Source of the DNA: Sclerodactyla briareus
Taxonomy: Eukaryota > Echinodermata > Holothuroidea > Dendrochirotida > Sclerodactylidae
Assembly: GCA_026419785.1 (NCBI GenBank)
Contig: JAODTK010005694.1
Span: 62,001-126,000, forward strand
DNA: 64,000 bases
Reading direction: 5' to 3'
Positions 1 to 11,246 of the stretch are shown piece by piece. A program made the position numbers and the translations under genes. The stretch's first letter is position 1. Each line of letters starts with the position of its first letter. The notes under the pieces are model-generated. The model was not told the DNA's origin, ran no database searches, and saw only the letters and a program-made list of their open reading frames with translations.

Positions 1-12
1 TTTTGTGGATTT

Positions 13-34
13 ATTATTATTATTATAGATTATG

Positions 35-71
<37 letters not shown>

Positions 72-90
72 GTAGTATCAGTATTATTAC
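13..90. repeat. (TTA)n microsatellite
   Basis: A near-pure run of TTA/ATT trinucleotides with a few interruptions lies at the window start. It translates to a poly-isoleucine stretch that is not a gene. Confidence 0.9.
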
Positions 91-1258
91 TATTATTTAT
101 CAAAACCACCGGACGCTTGGCCTACTGTGTTTAAAACCTAAAACACCGGTGTTCAGTTCTGTCAACGATAGCGCTAAAATACAATTTAAAATTCAATTGC
201 CAGGTTTTGGAGATGTAATTAGCATAAACTTGACACGTAAATGGTTTTTTAAACATGCAAATTGTGTTCAAATAGGTGTCCGGCGGTTAAAAATAGAGAA
301 AATTCATACAGATCTCATTACAAGTGTTGAAGCAGTTAGGGGTGTTGCTTGAAACATGATTTGAACATAACATTTGCTCTTCTCGATCTGCCACTATCGG
401 GCTCCCTGACAAGCAGTAAGATTGCAGGGAAATCCCCGGAAATCGAGTACGAAATACCACTGTGGGCACGCGGGCGGTGGCGGAAAAATCGCTACATGAA
501 GATTCGAGATAATACGCCCGCAGTGTAGGTGAAGGGCTCCGTTGGAAATAACGGTGAGCGATCTACCCGCTCCGCCCAGTCCCCGCCCGCCCGCCCTTGC
601 GTGTGTTCATGGAAAACGCCGCTTAAAGTGGAGGGGGCGGGGACGAGGTGACTACGTGAAATGCAAGTACTATATGAGCAAAAAAATCTCCTAAGGTATT
701 ACCATAGTACGGACGTACAAGCGTGTATGAAGCAGGAAATCGATCTGTCTTGGAAGAGTGGGGGAGGGGGACGCGGTGGACTACGTGGACTACGTGAATT
801 GCCAATTTACTATCTAAGCAGAGCGCCGCATGATGGCGGTTATGCTGTTTTAAGAGGACTATTTTTGGCTTTGTTATACCTGAGTTCTAGATTGCCGGAA
901 ATGCATGCAAAAGGCGTCGTAATTGCCAAACATCTGATGTGCAATTTTAGGTGAAAGAAAAAGTTGAAAAAGTTGTCACTCTACAGGATTTCCGCGCATA
1001 AATTAGCAACATAAAATTTGAAGCCTCTTCATGTTTAGTGAATGACTGTCAGCAAAGTGATACAAATTCACCAACTGCAAGGTAAGTTTTACATTCACCG
1101 TCCGTAACCAGTAGCGCTAGGAATCCAACCCGCTTTAATTCAAGATATTAGGGTCGTCACATCCCGTCACTATCTAAGCGGAGAGCCAGCTAGTGGCGAG
1201 TAGCGCTAACGTATTTTTTGTGAATTAGCCGGGGCATCCTATTATGCAGAAAAATGGC
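91..1258. other. non-coding stretch with two copies of the hairpin module
   Basis: No coding region was recognised. Around 805-850 and 1,165-1,210 there are degenerate copies of a dispersed module beginning CTATCTAAGCRGAGCGCC. Its better copies lie at 4,309, 10,930 and 62,035. A C-rich patch of CCCGCCCGCC type lies near 580. Confidence 0.5.
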
Positions 1259-2555
1259 CTTCCCAGCCAGTGCTGGACCGAGTCCGAGTCTCTCAATCCG
1301 ATTCCGAGTCATCAGTATCCGAGACCCGAGTCATTGGCGTTCGAGTCCGAGTCACCAGGTCAAGAGGGTCCGTCCGAGTCCCTGAGTCCTTATGCAAATT
1401 TGAACATGTACTAATAAATTAACAAATTCGAGGCATAACTTAACAACCGCTGTAGGCGGCTCGCTACCAGGCAATGTTGTAAAGGCAGCGGCTACTAATT
1501 AACATTTTTACTGACTGATCAAAAACCAGAATAAGACTGGGCTGGTTCTTCCCTCATGACCTGGTGCCAGCAATACGAGGTCTAGGCCTCCGTACTGGTT
1601 TTACCCTGATACTATATCAAAGTGCAATCAGTATGACTGGCGGTACATCGATTCAGAATATTTTTTCGAGTGAATCACAGTGTCATAAAGTTTACTGTAA
1701 ATGCTCGCAGCAGCTGGGAGCATAAGCAATGGCACCCGAAAAATTTTAGAGAATTAGGCTTTTCCCCTGCCGGTACTTCCCCAACGTTGATCTATTCACG
1801 TCAACTTACCATGTACACGGAAAATTGGAGTACCCACTGACTTGCCAGTAACGACATGATACAAATCAAACAAGAGCGCCAATCCCCAGAGTTGCAGGAT
1901 CTCATCGAGCAAGGCTGGAACTAATCAGGTGATTTCTACCTGCTGCCATTTCGCGCAGTTACAAATAGATGAAATTTATCAAAATACGTGTGGGAACCGC
2001 TGTTTTCCCCAAAAAGTCATATTCATAGAAACTTGCGAGTAAATTTACAGCCTTAAAGCTGAGCCGAAACCCTTTTTTTGATACCCAGTGCCTTGTTCTA
2101 AATTTGGAATCGTTCAGTCATCATATTCTGCAGATACTGAAAACAGACCCGATTGTTGATATATTCCCAATTTGGCCCAAAAATCCTTCCCCTCCCCCCC
2201 TAATTAAAAATCCACATTTGGTAAATTTTCGGCTGATTGACATGGGAGAAGTTGGCCCTCAATCTGTGAGCCTTTACATGCTACAAAGTTGAATGAATGA
2301 AACATTTCTATCCCTTGAAATCAGCGAATATCTTGAAAATAAAAAATTAGGTGAAAAATTTGGTGTAAAATTGAGAAATTGCCCCAAATTCATTTTTGCC
2401 CTTCCTAAATTCCACAATGTTAATAGTTTCCACCTTATTTGAGAACATAAGGGTTTTATTTTGCTGACTATCAAGGGTGCGCAATTTTGACTTGCTTCAG
2501 CCATCCAAAATGGAGATATTGCGAAAAACCATCGAAAATCTGACGACACGCAAAC

Positions 2556-2600
2556 GCACACACACACACCACACACACACACACACGCACAAGCACACGC
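2556..2600. repeat. (CA)n microsatellite
   Basis: A CA dinucleotide run interrupted by CG and AG steps lies inside the hAT-like element. Confidence 0.85.
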
Positions 2601-2706
2601 GACACTTTCGCAAGTGCACCCATGCCTGGATCACCGGCCACACCCACGGCGCGTACACACCATCGGGCTACCCCTCAGTGAAGATATGTACCTAACCAAT
2701 ACTATG

Positions 2707-2736
2707 GTTACCATAGCAACCGTTGCTATGGGCAAC
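2707..2736. promoter_or_regulatory. paired inverted X-box (RFX-type) motifs
   Basis: GTTACCATAGCAAC (2,707-2,720) fits the RFX X-box pattern GTNRCC-N(0-3)-RGYAAC. The adjacent GTTGCTATGGGCAAC (2,722-2,736) fits it on the other strand. The two half-palindromes are one base apart and together form a larger palindrome. The motif match is seen directly. Any binding is untested, and the site may simply be a hairpin within the transposon. Confidence 0.35.
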
Positions 2737-2894
2737 CAGCTACAGTAAATATAGTGAAATGGCGGGACATTGATAGTAACTTGAAAAGCCACTTGAGGTC
2801 TAGCATGTATCCTAACATACACACTTCTTCGGTAACAATGGATACCGTACGCTTTCCCTCGCATGTACGTTTCCTCCTAATTATGCAACACTTA

Positions 2895-3560
2895 GTTCGG
2901 GGATATTATGGTTTGGCGTTGTAGCCAGCTTCGTCTCCGCCTCCGGAAACTTTATGCCGTTAGCGCCATAACTCTTCAACGCTTCATCCGATTGATCTGA
3001 AACTTGGTTACACATGTCCGCCCCCAGCTGAAATCGCGATAGGTTCGAAAAGGGGCCATCATTGAATGTCTGCTGCCCTCTATTTCATGCCGGTTTTTTT
3101 TACAGGAAAATACTCTGAGTTCATCCGATTATTACACGAAACGCTAGTGAATGAGCGACAAAGTTGCGTCCCGAAAAACATGACGTTTGAATTTCACCAG
3201 GGCACCGGAGTCAAACTTGTGTTTTTTTTGGGGGGTTTTCGCGAAAATACAGAGTTAGACCAATTAACACGGAACTTGGTGGGTGGGGACAAAGTTGGTC
3301 TCGAATAACATGACGGGATTTCAAGGTCACCAGAGGCCAAATTTGGGTTTTTTTGCGATTTTTTTCCAACTTTGTCGATTTGAACGAAACTCGTGGATGT
3401 GTGGGCTGTTGTTTCTCCTGAACCACTAAAGGTCACTTCAAGGTACAGGATGTCCAAGTTTGCATGGATCATGGCGACTTTTTTTTTTATTTTTAACTTC
3501 GGTCGTATTTAAACAAAATTGGGATGTGGACTACATTTATCTTCACCAACAGGTCGGCAT
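2895..3560 (+). repeat. dispersed repeat, copy 1 of an inverted pair
   Basis: This stretch runs from a GC-rich opening through a line of the type 'ATAACTCTTCAACGC', then about 100-bp units built around GAACGAAACTCGTGG and GGTCACCAGAGG. The reverse complement is found in the same order at 5,405-5,945. The opening lines also recur at 8,690-8,830. It is a dispersed repeat family and no protein is supported. Confidence 0.6.
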
Positions 3561-4048
3561 CGAAGTCACGGAGGTCACATGGTGATAACCGGGTCCACGG
3601 AGGCTGTTTCTGCGGGGTAATAAGCTACGGGGAATAAGCTACACGTGGGCGGTTTATAAGGCTAGCGGTGTTACCCGCCTGCACATGCCTAGTTGATTAT
3701 GTGACCGTACAACATGCGGAGCGTGTGGGAATGATGTAGGCCTACAAGTTTCCCTCCTGATTCAGACATGAACAGTCGGAAATAACGTGAGAGGGTTTTT
3801 GGCTACTTTTTGGCGGAGCGTACGTTGTGCGTATTTATTTTCAATTGTGGGTTGTCTTGAACTGATCGTAAAATCAAGTTCTTTCCTTTAAAAAATAGAG
3901 GACTCGGACCCGAGTCCTCGAGTACTTTTGGTCGAGTCCAGGTTCGTGTCATTGCACTTCCGATCCGATCCTTGGGGATAGGGACCGATTTCGGACTCTC
4001 GAGTCCGAGTCAAGACTCGAGTCCTCCAGAAAAAACACTTCTTCCCAG

Positions 4049-5400
4049 TCTTTTCTGGCCCTATTTTAGGTGTTGGTGCAGTGATATAGCCATAGCTTTT
4101 GTGCGGATCGCGGCAATTGGAATGATGAGCTTGTCCGATGATTAAAATAATTACCCATATCTATAAAGTTTGACCACCAATGAAATTCATGTAGAGGGGG
4201 GCCCGCGGTGGGACCGCCCCGATGTCACAGGGCCTTTTATTCATTAGGGCCAGTAGGCGTAGATTTGTTTGCGGGCTTTGGGATGAGGGGGGTGGCGGGC
4301 ACGAACACTACTTAAGCGGAGCGCCACCATCGGTGGCGCGTAGCGGACCCCCCGGAAATTTTTGGGATTTTTAGGGCCCTCCAGAGCCGGAAAAGGCACT
4401 TGTCGGGTGTTTTGAGTGGCTTCAAACCGGCTTGGAATATGTATTCATGTCCTGTCATTTTCTAATTCATGAGAAAAAATAATCCATCTATAGACATTCT
4501 AATGCACATCATCCGATGAGGTCGAATGTGCAAGGAATCTTTATCTAACCATGCAATTTCCTTTCATTCATTCCTTCTGCCAAGTTTTCCATAATAGCCC
4601 TCCATATCGCGAGTTACATTTGTCCATCAATAGCCCATGAGCCTACATTTTCCTCCTAAACTTGTCCGTAAATTGAAATAATAGTACACCGCACTGATTA
4701 TTCCTCAAATAGTGCAATCGTTCCCGTCAATACATGGGGGGCGAGGATTTGTGTTTAATTAATTGGGGGGCAAATGGGATTAGTACCATCTAAGTCGAGC
4801 GCCACCATAGCTTGGAACGTAAGCATTGAAGACAGTTTCGTTTTACCGACCCCCAGATTTGGCCGGAAACGGCACTCTCTGGGCCTTATGGAGTGAGCAA
4901 CACCACCGAATTGACAATAAATTTTCCAAACACTGGAACTCATTGTTATTCCTTACAATTCTCCTTCGTCGCTTCATTTCTACCATACCGCTAATTATTT
5001 AGAGGTATTCTATGCCTCATATAGGACCCTTCCAGTTGGGTTAGAGGTTGCCCTCATCTTGGAAATTTGCTTTGAACTCACGTCTTTTGGAAAATGTGTG
5101 CTTTTTCCCGGGCCTTCTATTAAAAAAAAACGAGCCAGTCAAGCAGAAAATTTGGTCATATTCAGATTTGCGTTCGTTCAATTTTTTTTTTTCCCTCCAA
5201 TTTTCATGTCTCCAGAAATGTTTTTGCCCAGCTTCCCGCGCCTATATATAGTGCCAAAACGTCAATCACGTAAATCTTCATACTGATGTGCACGCCCCCT
5301 GCCCGTTGTTCTCCGGCAAATATGCTTCCATCCACTTAACTTGTGCAGGCGGGTAAACCGCCGACGTGTAGTATCCCATCAAACATGGCCCTCTGTGGAC
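4049..5400. repeat. non-coding stretch with two hairpin-module repeats
   Basis: Two copies of the module CTAAGCGGAGCGCCACC...GGTGGCGCG lie at about 4,308-4,340 and 4,785-4,820. From about 4,855 to 5,215 the sequence is paralogous to 23,130-23,510: the shared order is 'GGAAACGGCACT', 'GAGTGAGCAACA', 'TTATTCCTTA' and 'CGAGCC'. This is a dispersed repeat, probably the interior of a hAT-like element. No gene was seen. Confidence 0.5.
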
Positions 5401-5404
5401 CTCT

Positions 5405-5945
5405 TAGAGAAAGCACATGAAATCATGTAACCATATTCCATTTGAACCTACCTCCGGAGACTTTGAAATGCTCTAACCTGTTGTTCAGGACCAATGTAGT
5501 CCACATTCTCCGAGTTAGAAAAATCGCATACATTAGCAAATTTGACTTCCCGTGACCATGACATGATCTTAGTTGTTCGGGATTAACACAGTCCACATCC
5601 ACGAAGTTTCGTTCAAATCCGACGAGTAAGAAAATCCGTGATACAAGACAGACACACCTTTTTCTGAATCACCGTCATGTTTTTCGGGACCATCTTTCGG
5701 ACTACTCTGTCTTTTCCGTGTAAAACCCGCAATAAGAGGCAGCAACATTCAGTACAAGCCCACTTTAACTCATCCGAGATTTCACTGATTAGGACGGTCA
5801 TGTGTACCAAGTTTCGTATGTGTAAGTGTGGAGAGTTATTGCGCTAACGGCTAGTTTCATCCAAGAGCGTCAGCAGCGGAGTACGAAAACGGCGTTCGGC
5901 ACAACCCCCCAAAACATGAATATCACGGACCTTCCAGTGGTTGCA
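5405..5945 (-). repeat. dispersed repeat, copy 2 of an inverted pair
   Basis: This is the reverse-complement partner of 2,895-3,560. Read on the minus strand it gives the same opening, then the lines of 'AATAACTCTCCAC' type, and then the GAACGAAACTTCGTGG unit. Confidence 0.6.
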
Positions 5946-7110
5946 GGGATATAATTGGGAAGCCGCATGTCAGAGCCTTCTCAGTGTTATAAAAAAAAGA
6001 AATAGGGTTAGAAGTGGACTAAATGTAGCCAATGGTTTGTGCAGTGTTAGGAAAATGCCATTTGGATTCCAGCATTGGGAGGGGGCAAACCATTAAACGT
6101 GGTCCCAAACCCCCCAATTCCCCTTGTGGCCGTTGTCCATAGTTCACCGTACTTGAGATGAATACGTATGGAGAAAACCTATTTGCTGACGAAGTTATTG
6201 TGCATGGGCCCTACTATACCATTACATCTGTAAAGGAAAGGACCCGACAAACAGCTGATCTTTGGCGCAGCGCGAAATTTTAGGCATTTGGCAACATGTC
6301 TAAATTTAAAGGACAACTGCAGGTTATTCGTGGGAATTGAAAACTGTATCCATAGGTCCAAACCCCATTTCAATACGATGTTCTATGTTGAGTTATTGGC
6401 CTTAAAGTTTGGGCCATTAAGCAGAGAAATTGGTGAGATCCCCAATTGCGCAATAAACGGATGGACGTCCACCTGGACAAAAACACAGGAGCTTTTTATT
6501 ATTTGATGTTTCATGCTGTTGAATAAGTCAACATTTAGCAGAAGTTCTGTTGTCTTTCCTCTCACCAATTAAAGTAACAATCACACCTACCAACCGGCCA
6601 CAACAGCATCCTCCCCATAGACTGAATGTTTTTCGAAGTGAAGATTAATTTTTGAATTCCAATAGAAAACAAAAAATGTTTGCATGGGTTGTGCAAGTAT
6701 GACATCAATTATTATTTGCATAATGGGATGCATTTCGAAAAAAAATCTTGCGCAGTCACACATTCTTCGCAATACACAAACTTCAAAGGCCTTATGACTC
6801 CGTAACAGGAAGTCCCTGTGAACTCCGGTTTGGACTGACGTTCAGTTTCTAATCCAGCTATTGAATGAGCCTGTGTATAAATCATTCTGCAGTTGTCCTT
6901 TAAGCAATCCGATTAGAAATATTTGATAGGCCTTTGTGTGTTAGGCTACGTTCCTCAGTGTTGCTTAACCTCATTATTCATTCAATTATTTTGGAGATGC
7001 ATGCTGATCTCACATGGGGGGACGGGGGGATGACGCATAGGCGCACTCACCCAACATCAAATATTGGGGGGGATGACGTCCCCCTCCCCCCCCCCCCCCA
7101 CCCCCGCGAT
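5946..7110. other. non-coding stretch, nothing recognised
   Basis: No coding similarity or clear repeat structure was recognised between the dispersed repeat and the minisatellite at 7,120, apart from short poly-G and poly-C tracts at 7,015-7,100. Confidence 0.4.
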
Positions 7111-7119
7111 CTACGCATA

Positions 7120-7225
7120 TGATAAGGATTTTGTTCATAAGGCCCGGTATTCATAAGCGTGCCCAATTTTCGGAAGGGGTTCCGTTATTCATAATGACCA
7201 AAAAGGGCCGATATTCATACAGCCG
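7120..7225 (-). repeat. TATTCATAA minisatellite, left part
   Basis: Units of about 27-30 bp are built on GGCCGTTATTCATAA. The same minisatellite continues at about 8,570-8,670, beyond the element at 7,236-8,565. A longer array lies in the opposite orientation at 20,575-20,940. The layout suggests that the element inserted into the array. Confidence 0.65.
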
Positions 7226-7235
7226 ATCGCCCCCA

Positions 7236-8565
7236 TGTCTCGCCGCAGTTGCGCGATCAGTGGTTTCTTCCATCAGTCACCATCAAACAATCATAAGTCA
7301 TTCCATGTGCTGTTTTCAGATTTTGGCATCAGCATCTAACAGAAACGGCTTACTAATTAGTGAACAACTTCAAATTCATAGGACTAATTATTGACGTGCA
7401 TGGTGTACCAAATATAATCGAGTATAAGTTTTGTGGAATGTGACTAAAATTGCCTGAATTATGCAAATTAGACACAATACTACTCAACTTTCATTGAATG
7501 AATAAATATCTCATTACCAATGGTGGACTATACTCAATACGTTTCATGGGAATCCAACGAAATTGAACATTTGCATGAATGAAGCAATTATACACACATG
7601 AATTCCACAAAAACCCCGTGACTCAAGTTCAAAGTTAATTTTGGGGAGAACAATGTAGGACCTACCCTTCACAAGTTTAATAAAAATCGAACAAACTTTG
7701 GAATTTGGAAATACGCCCTGTCAAATTGAACACACTGAATGACCTCCAGTGACATCCAGTCTATTTTAAAAAATGTTGGAGAGCGAAGGTAAGCCATATC
7801 TACCAAGTTTCATGAAAATCCGGCAAACTTTAGAATTAACCATAAATTATGAAAATTATACACGTTGAATGACCTCCAGTGACCCTGAATAAATGATAAA
7901 AAAATTGGAACGGAACGCAAGGTAAACCAATCCCACCAGGTTTCATGGAAATCCGAGCAACTTCAAGACTTCACATGAATTATGCAATTAGATACATTGC
8001 ATGTCCTCCATTGACCCCGAATCTTTGTTAAAAGTTTTGGTACTGAAGGTAGACCATATTCACCGAGCTTCGTGAAAATCCGACGAATTGTTAAATCGCA
8101 TAAAGTATGCAAATTAGACAGCTTAATATAGCAATATTTTCCTCTGAGAAACTGATCATTTCACTCTGTACTCATACCCGCATCTAAATGCCAAACCAAG
8201 TCACATAGCACCTACGGTTATCCGTAATCTTGCTAACGAGCCTGAACAATGAATTACATAAATAGGCTAATTACCTCACTTATTAGTGAATTTTGTTCCC
8301 AAAATCTAATCAGACCGTGTTCACCCAACCCCGATACTACATACAAAATTTCATGAAAATCGGTCTTACCGTTTTTTTGGAGAAATCCTGCAATTAAACG
8401 AGGAAGTGGGGACACCACACAGACACACACACCGGCAAAAAACACAACACACACACACACACACGCACACACACACATACATACATACATACATACATAC
8501 ATACATACACACGACGAAGTGATCGCTAAGTCTCTTCCTGACTTGAACTTTGTTCAGGTGAGACA
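7236..8565. mobile_element. non-autonomous element with TGTCTCGCC ends, copy A
   Basis: The element starts TGTCTCGCC (7,236-7,244) and ends GGTGAGACA (8,557-8,565), an inverted pair with one mismatch. The interior holds three or more units of about 130 bp, each with a line like GACCTCCAGTGACC followed by ATTATGCAAATTAGACA. Near the right end come a CA/CATA microsatellite and then GATCGCTAAGTCTCTTCC. A second copy with the same order lies at 37,030-38,414. No protein is encoded and the transposon class is unknown. Confidence 0.6.
8418..8510. repeat. (CA)n(CATA)n microsatellite
   Basis: A CA run passes into about nine CATA units. It holds the same place within the TGTCTCGCC element as the CA run at 38,296-38,370 in copy B, so it is part of the element. 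Confidence 0.85.
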
Positions 8566-8672
8566 AAAAGGGGTCTTGATCATAAAGGTCGTATATTCTT
8601 AATAACCACACAGGTTTGTTTTTCATAATTATCAAAAGGGTCTAATATTCATAACCGCAAAGACGGTCCGTT
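8566..8672 (-). repeat. TATTCATAA minisatellite, right part
   Basis: Degenerate units continue the 7,120-7,225 array in the same orientation, ending GGTCCGTTATTATATCC. Confidence 0.5.
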
Positions 8673-8681
8673 ATTATATCC

Positions 8682-9410
8682 CCACATGGGGATATGATAG
8701 TTTGTCTTCGCCAGCGCCGCCGTCACCGCCGCCGCCAGCGGGAAACTTTGGTGTTAACGCGATAACTCTCCAACGCATTATCGGATTGACTTGAAACTTG
8801 TTTGTCCGATAAAAATCTCGGATGAGTTCGAAAGTGGGCGTCGCCACTCCACCACGAGAGCAGCCATCTTGGATTTTTGACGAAACATTTTCATCGCTGA
8901 TCTGCGCGTTTCGGAACATGGCGATCGTTTCGAGACAAAATTTCGTTTTTGCCCCATGGGACTCCACCCGGCGGCCATTTTGGATTTTTTTTCGCGAAAA
9001 ACCATTTTTATCGCTGATCTGCGCGTTTCGGAACATGGCGATCGTTTCGAGACAAAATTTCGTTTTTGCCCCATGGGACTCCACCCGGCGGCCATTTTGG
9101 ATTTTCTTGTGAAACCATTTTTATCGCTGATCTGCGCGTTTCGGAACATGGCGATCGTTTCGAGACAAAATTTCGTTTTTGCCCCATGGGACTCCACCCG
9201 GCGGCCATTTTGGAATTTGGCGAAACTTTTTTATCACTGATTTGCGCATTTCGGAACATGGCGATCATTTTGGGACCAACTTTCGTTTCAGCCTCATCGG
9301 ACCCCACCCATCATGATCTTGGGCGTTATCAAATGAGAATGACATGGTCTTCTCCTCCCCTGATTGCTCAAATGTGGGATATACACGTTGGCGAGACGAT
9401 GTCTAGTTCA
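8682..9410. repeat. repeat with a four-copy 110-117 bp tandem array
   Basis: The opening ATATCCCCACATGGGG and a GC-rich lead resemble 2,900-3,050. Four tandem units follow. The word ATCGCTGATCTG (ATCACTGATTTG in the last) starts at 8,893, 9,010, 9,123 and 9,233, giving spacings of 117, 113 and 110. Each unit contains GGAACATGGCGATCGTTTCG and, except the last, CGGCGGCCATTTTGG. The overlapping open frames on both strands are a by-product of the repeat, not genes. Confidence 0.85.
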
Positions 9411-9599
9411 TAATGTGTGTTTTTTTTTTTTTTTCAATGATTATACTTGCCAAGCAGATGACTCTACCTTTTCGAGGTCCGGCAAGGATGCAAACCATAA
9501 AACTGCACCTTTTTGTCAGCTGCGACCGAGTTAGTAGTACAAGGGAAAAGGCGATGTCTCACTGGGGTACCATATAATGGAGGTATGGGTAGTCACACG

Positions 9600-10560
9600 C
9601 AGACGGCAACTCACAGATTGCCCAGGCTATATACAAACGCAAACGTCTGTGAAATTCAAATTCGGCATGTATAGATTGCTTGTATGTTGAGGAAGAATCC
9701 TATTGTTTTTGGGTCGGGTCTTATGCAGGTCTTATGTCACCTACGTTCAAACAAGAGCAAGAATCTGGAAAGCTTGTGAGCATGATAACTTTTAAACGCA
9801 AAGTGTAAAGGGTCCATACCTGTCATGTAGGTTGGAGTAGATGCACCCTATTGTTGTGGAGTCATGTCCAATATACCTATAAGGTAATCAGATGTAATGG
9901 TCTGAACACTTTGTAAACCCCCATATCTGGCATGTAGGTTGCCCATCAAGAGCGGTGAGGTGGGCAGGAACAGAGGGAGTGGTTCGAATTTTCAATGCAT
10001 GAGGTCACTGGTTCACACCCCGGTGTCGTCACAGACACTAACTTTCACCCCGCTCCTTTCTCGTGCAGGAAAGTGGCTGCACGAGTGAAGTTACACTATC
10101 GTCTGCGGATGTGGACGTAAATTGTGATCCCGGGAGCAGGAATTCTCACCCCTGCTCTTACTCATGGCACTCTTCGGAAAGAGTAGGCGAGATTCGCCGG
10201 TGTCCTTCCGCACCCAAACTGGAGCCTCTACCATTTCCGACAGGATTTTCCTTATCGCTGAACACCCCGGTGGAAAGCATAACACGAGGCGTATAAGTAA
10301 GTAAAGGTTGCCCATGTAGTATAGATAATCGTTATTATTCTTGGGTCACGTCCAGGTCCGCATTAGAGTCAATATAGGTCAACATCTAGAACTTGTAAAT
10401 ACTATACGTTCTATACGAACAGATGTAGAAGACCCATATTTAGCATATCTTGCCGTCTGGTCACATTGTTTTGGAGTGATTTCAAATTCCTAAGTCCCAC
10501 AGGTCGAAGCCTGACAACCTTCAAACAGACCCGTATGCAGAATTGTCCTACCCGTTGAGG
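9600..10560. repeat. diverged 125-150 bp tandem repeat interrupted by a SINE
   Basis: Lines of the type ATTGTTTTTGGGTCGGGTC recur near 9,701, 9,851, 10,334 and 10,467. Once the 358-bp SINE is removed the spacing is about 125-150 bp. No coding region is present. Confidence 0.55.
9947..10304 (+). mobile_element. tRNA-derived SINE with an 11-bp target duplication
   Basis: An exact 11-bp direct repeat, AGGTTGCCCAT, flanks the insertion (9,936-9,946 and 10,305-10,315). The left part has a tRNA-like head with an A-box-like GAGTGGTTCGAA and, about 35 bases on, a B-box-like GGTTCACACCCC, the two internal RNA polymerase III promoter elements. The body contains GGATGTGGACGTAAATTG and GGCACTCTTCGGAAAGAGTA, a layout common to animal SINEs. 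It ends in TAAGTAAGTAA. The frame across 10,063-10,296 lies within the SINE and is not a gene. Confidence 0.85.
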
Positions 10561-10564
10561 GGGG

Positions 10565-11246
10565 AGGGGGCATGACTATCTAAGCAAAGCAAAGCGCTCA
10601 AGGAAATTCTGCGTTTTGATACACCCCAGAATAACGGACTTGCATTTCCTTGGCCCAGAACCTCACAACACAAATTCCTCTCTTTGCCTTAGAACTGTTC
10701 TAAATTGCATGCCAACCATCACGCGTTAGGTTCGACCTCATTGCATTACCTGCGTCACAATTCAAGCGTGGCGCGTGGCGTGTCAGAAAATTTTGGGGTT
10801 TGATACCCCAGAACACCGAAAGTATCATTTTCTTAGCAAAAACTGAACAACCCTATTTCTGTTTCAGTGATTTTTTTAATTGCATGTCAACCGTTACGCG
10901 CAAAGGTTGACCCAATGTGGCATTTTTCCCGTCAACTATCTAATTGGAGCGCCACCACAGGTTTGCGGGAAGCGTCCAGGAATTTTTGGGGTTATGACAA
11001 ACCCCACGTTACCGGAAACAGTATTAAGGGGCACCCAAAACTGAACAACCAGATTCTCTTTTGGCATGGAAGCAAGTATTTCCCTTCAGTTCTTACATCC
11101 ATACAATTTTGAAATTGTATGCCAACGTCACACGTTAGGTTCGACCTTAGCACATCACCAAACGTGCCGAATCTAAGCAAGGTGCCACCACAGGTTGGCG
11201 CGTGTAGCGTGTAATAAGAAAAATTGTGGGTTTTAGTGAAACCGAT
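10565..11246 (+). repeat. tandem hairpin-module repeat (left part, host of the palindrome)
   Basis: Three modules begin near 10,573, 10,930 and 11,172. The order is CTATCTAA, GCGCCACCACAGGTT, then AATTTTTGGGGTT, CCGGAAACAG, and GGCACCCAAAACTGAACAACC. The third module is interrupted at 11,246 by the large palindromic element, and its missing part appears just beyond that element at 19,776. The module belongs to the same family as the copies at 4,309 and 62,035. Confidence 0.7.

Larger units (their letters stand above)
1259..4048. mobile_element. hAT-like non-autonomous DNA transposon
   Basis: The element at 1,267-4,040 is flanked by an exact 8-bp direct repeat, CTTCCCAG (1,259-1,266 and 4,041-4,048). 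Eight bases is the target-duplication length of hAT transposons. The left end begins CCAGTGCTGGACC and the inverted right end begins AAGTGTTTTTTCTGG. Both ends are followed by clusters of GAGTC/GACTC pentamers (about 1,275-1,385 and 3,898-4,025), as expected of subterminal transposase-binding repeats. No transposase is encoded. The interior holds a CA repeat, a palindromic X-box pair and a copy of another dispersed repeat. The duplication and end pattern are seen directly; the hAT assignment is an inference from them. Confidence 0.7.

Noticed and set aside
8674..9413. Overlapping open frames on both strands with repeated peptides
   Set aside because: They follow the 110-117 bp tandem repeat; all are by-products of the same units.
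10063..10296. Open frame of 77 codons with several cysteines
   Set aside because: It lies inside the SINE at 9,947-10,304.
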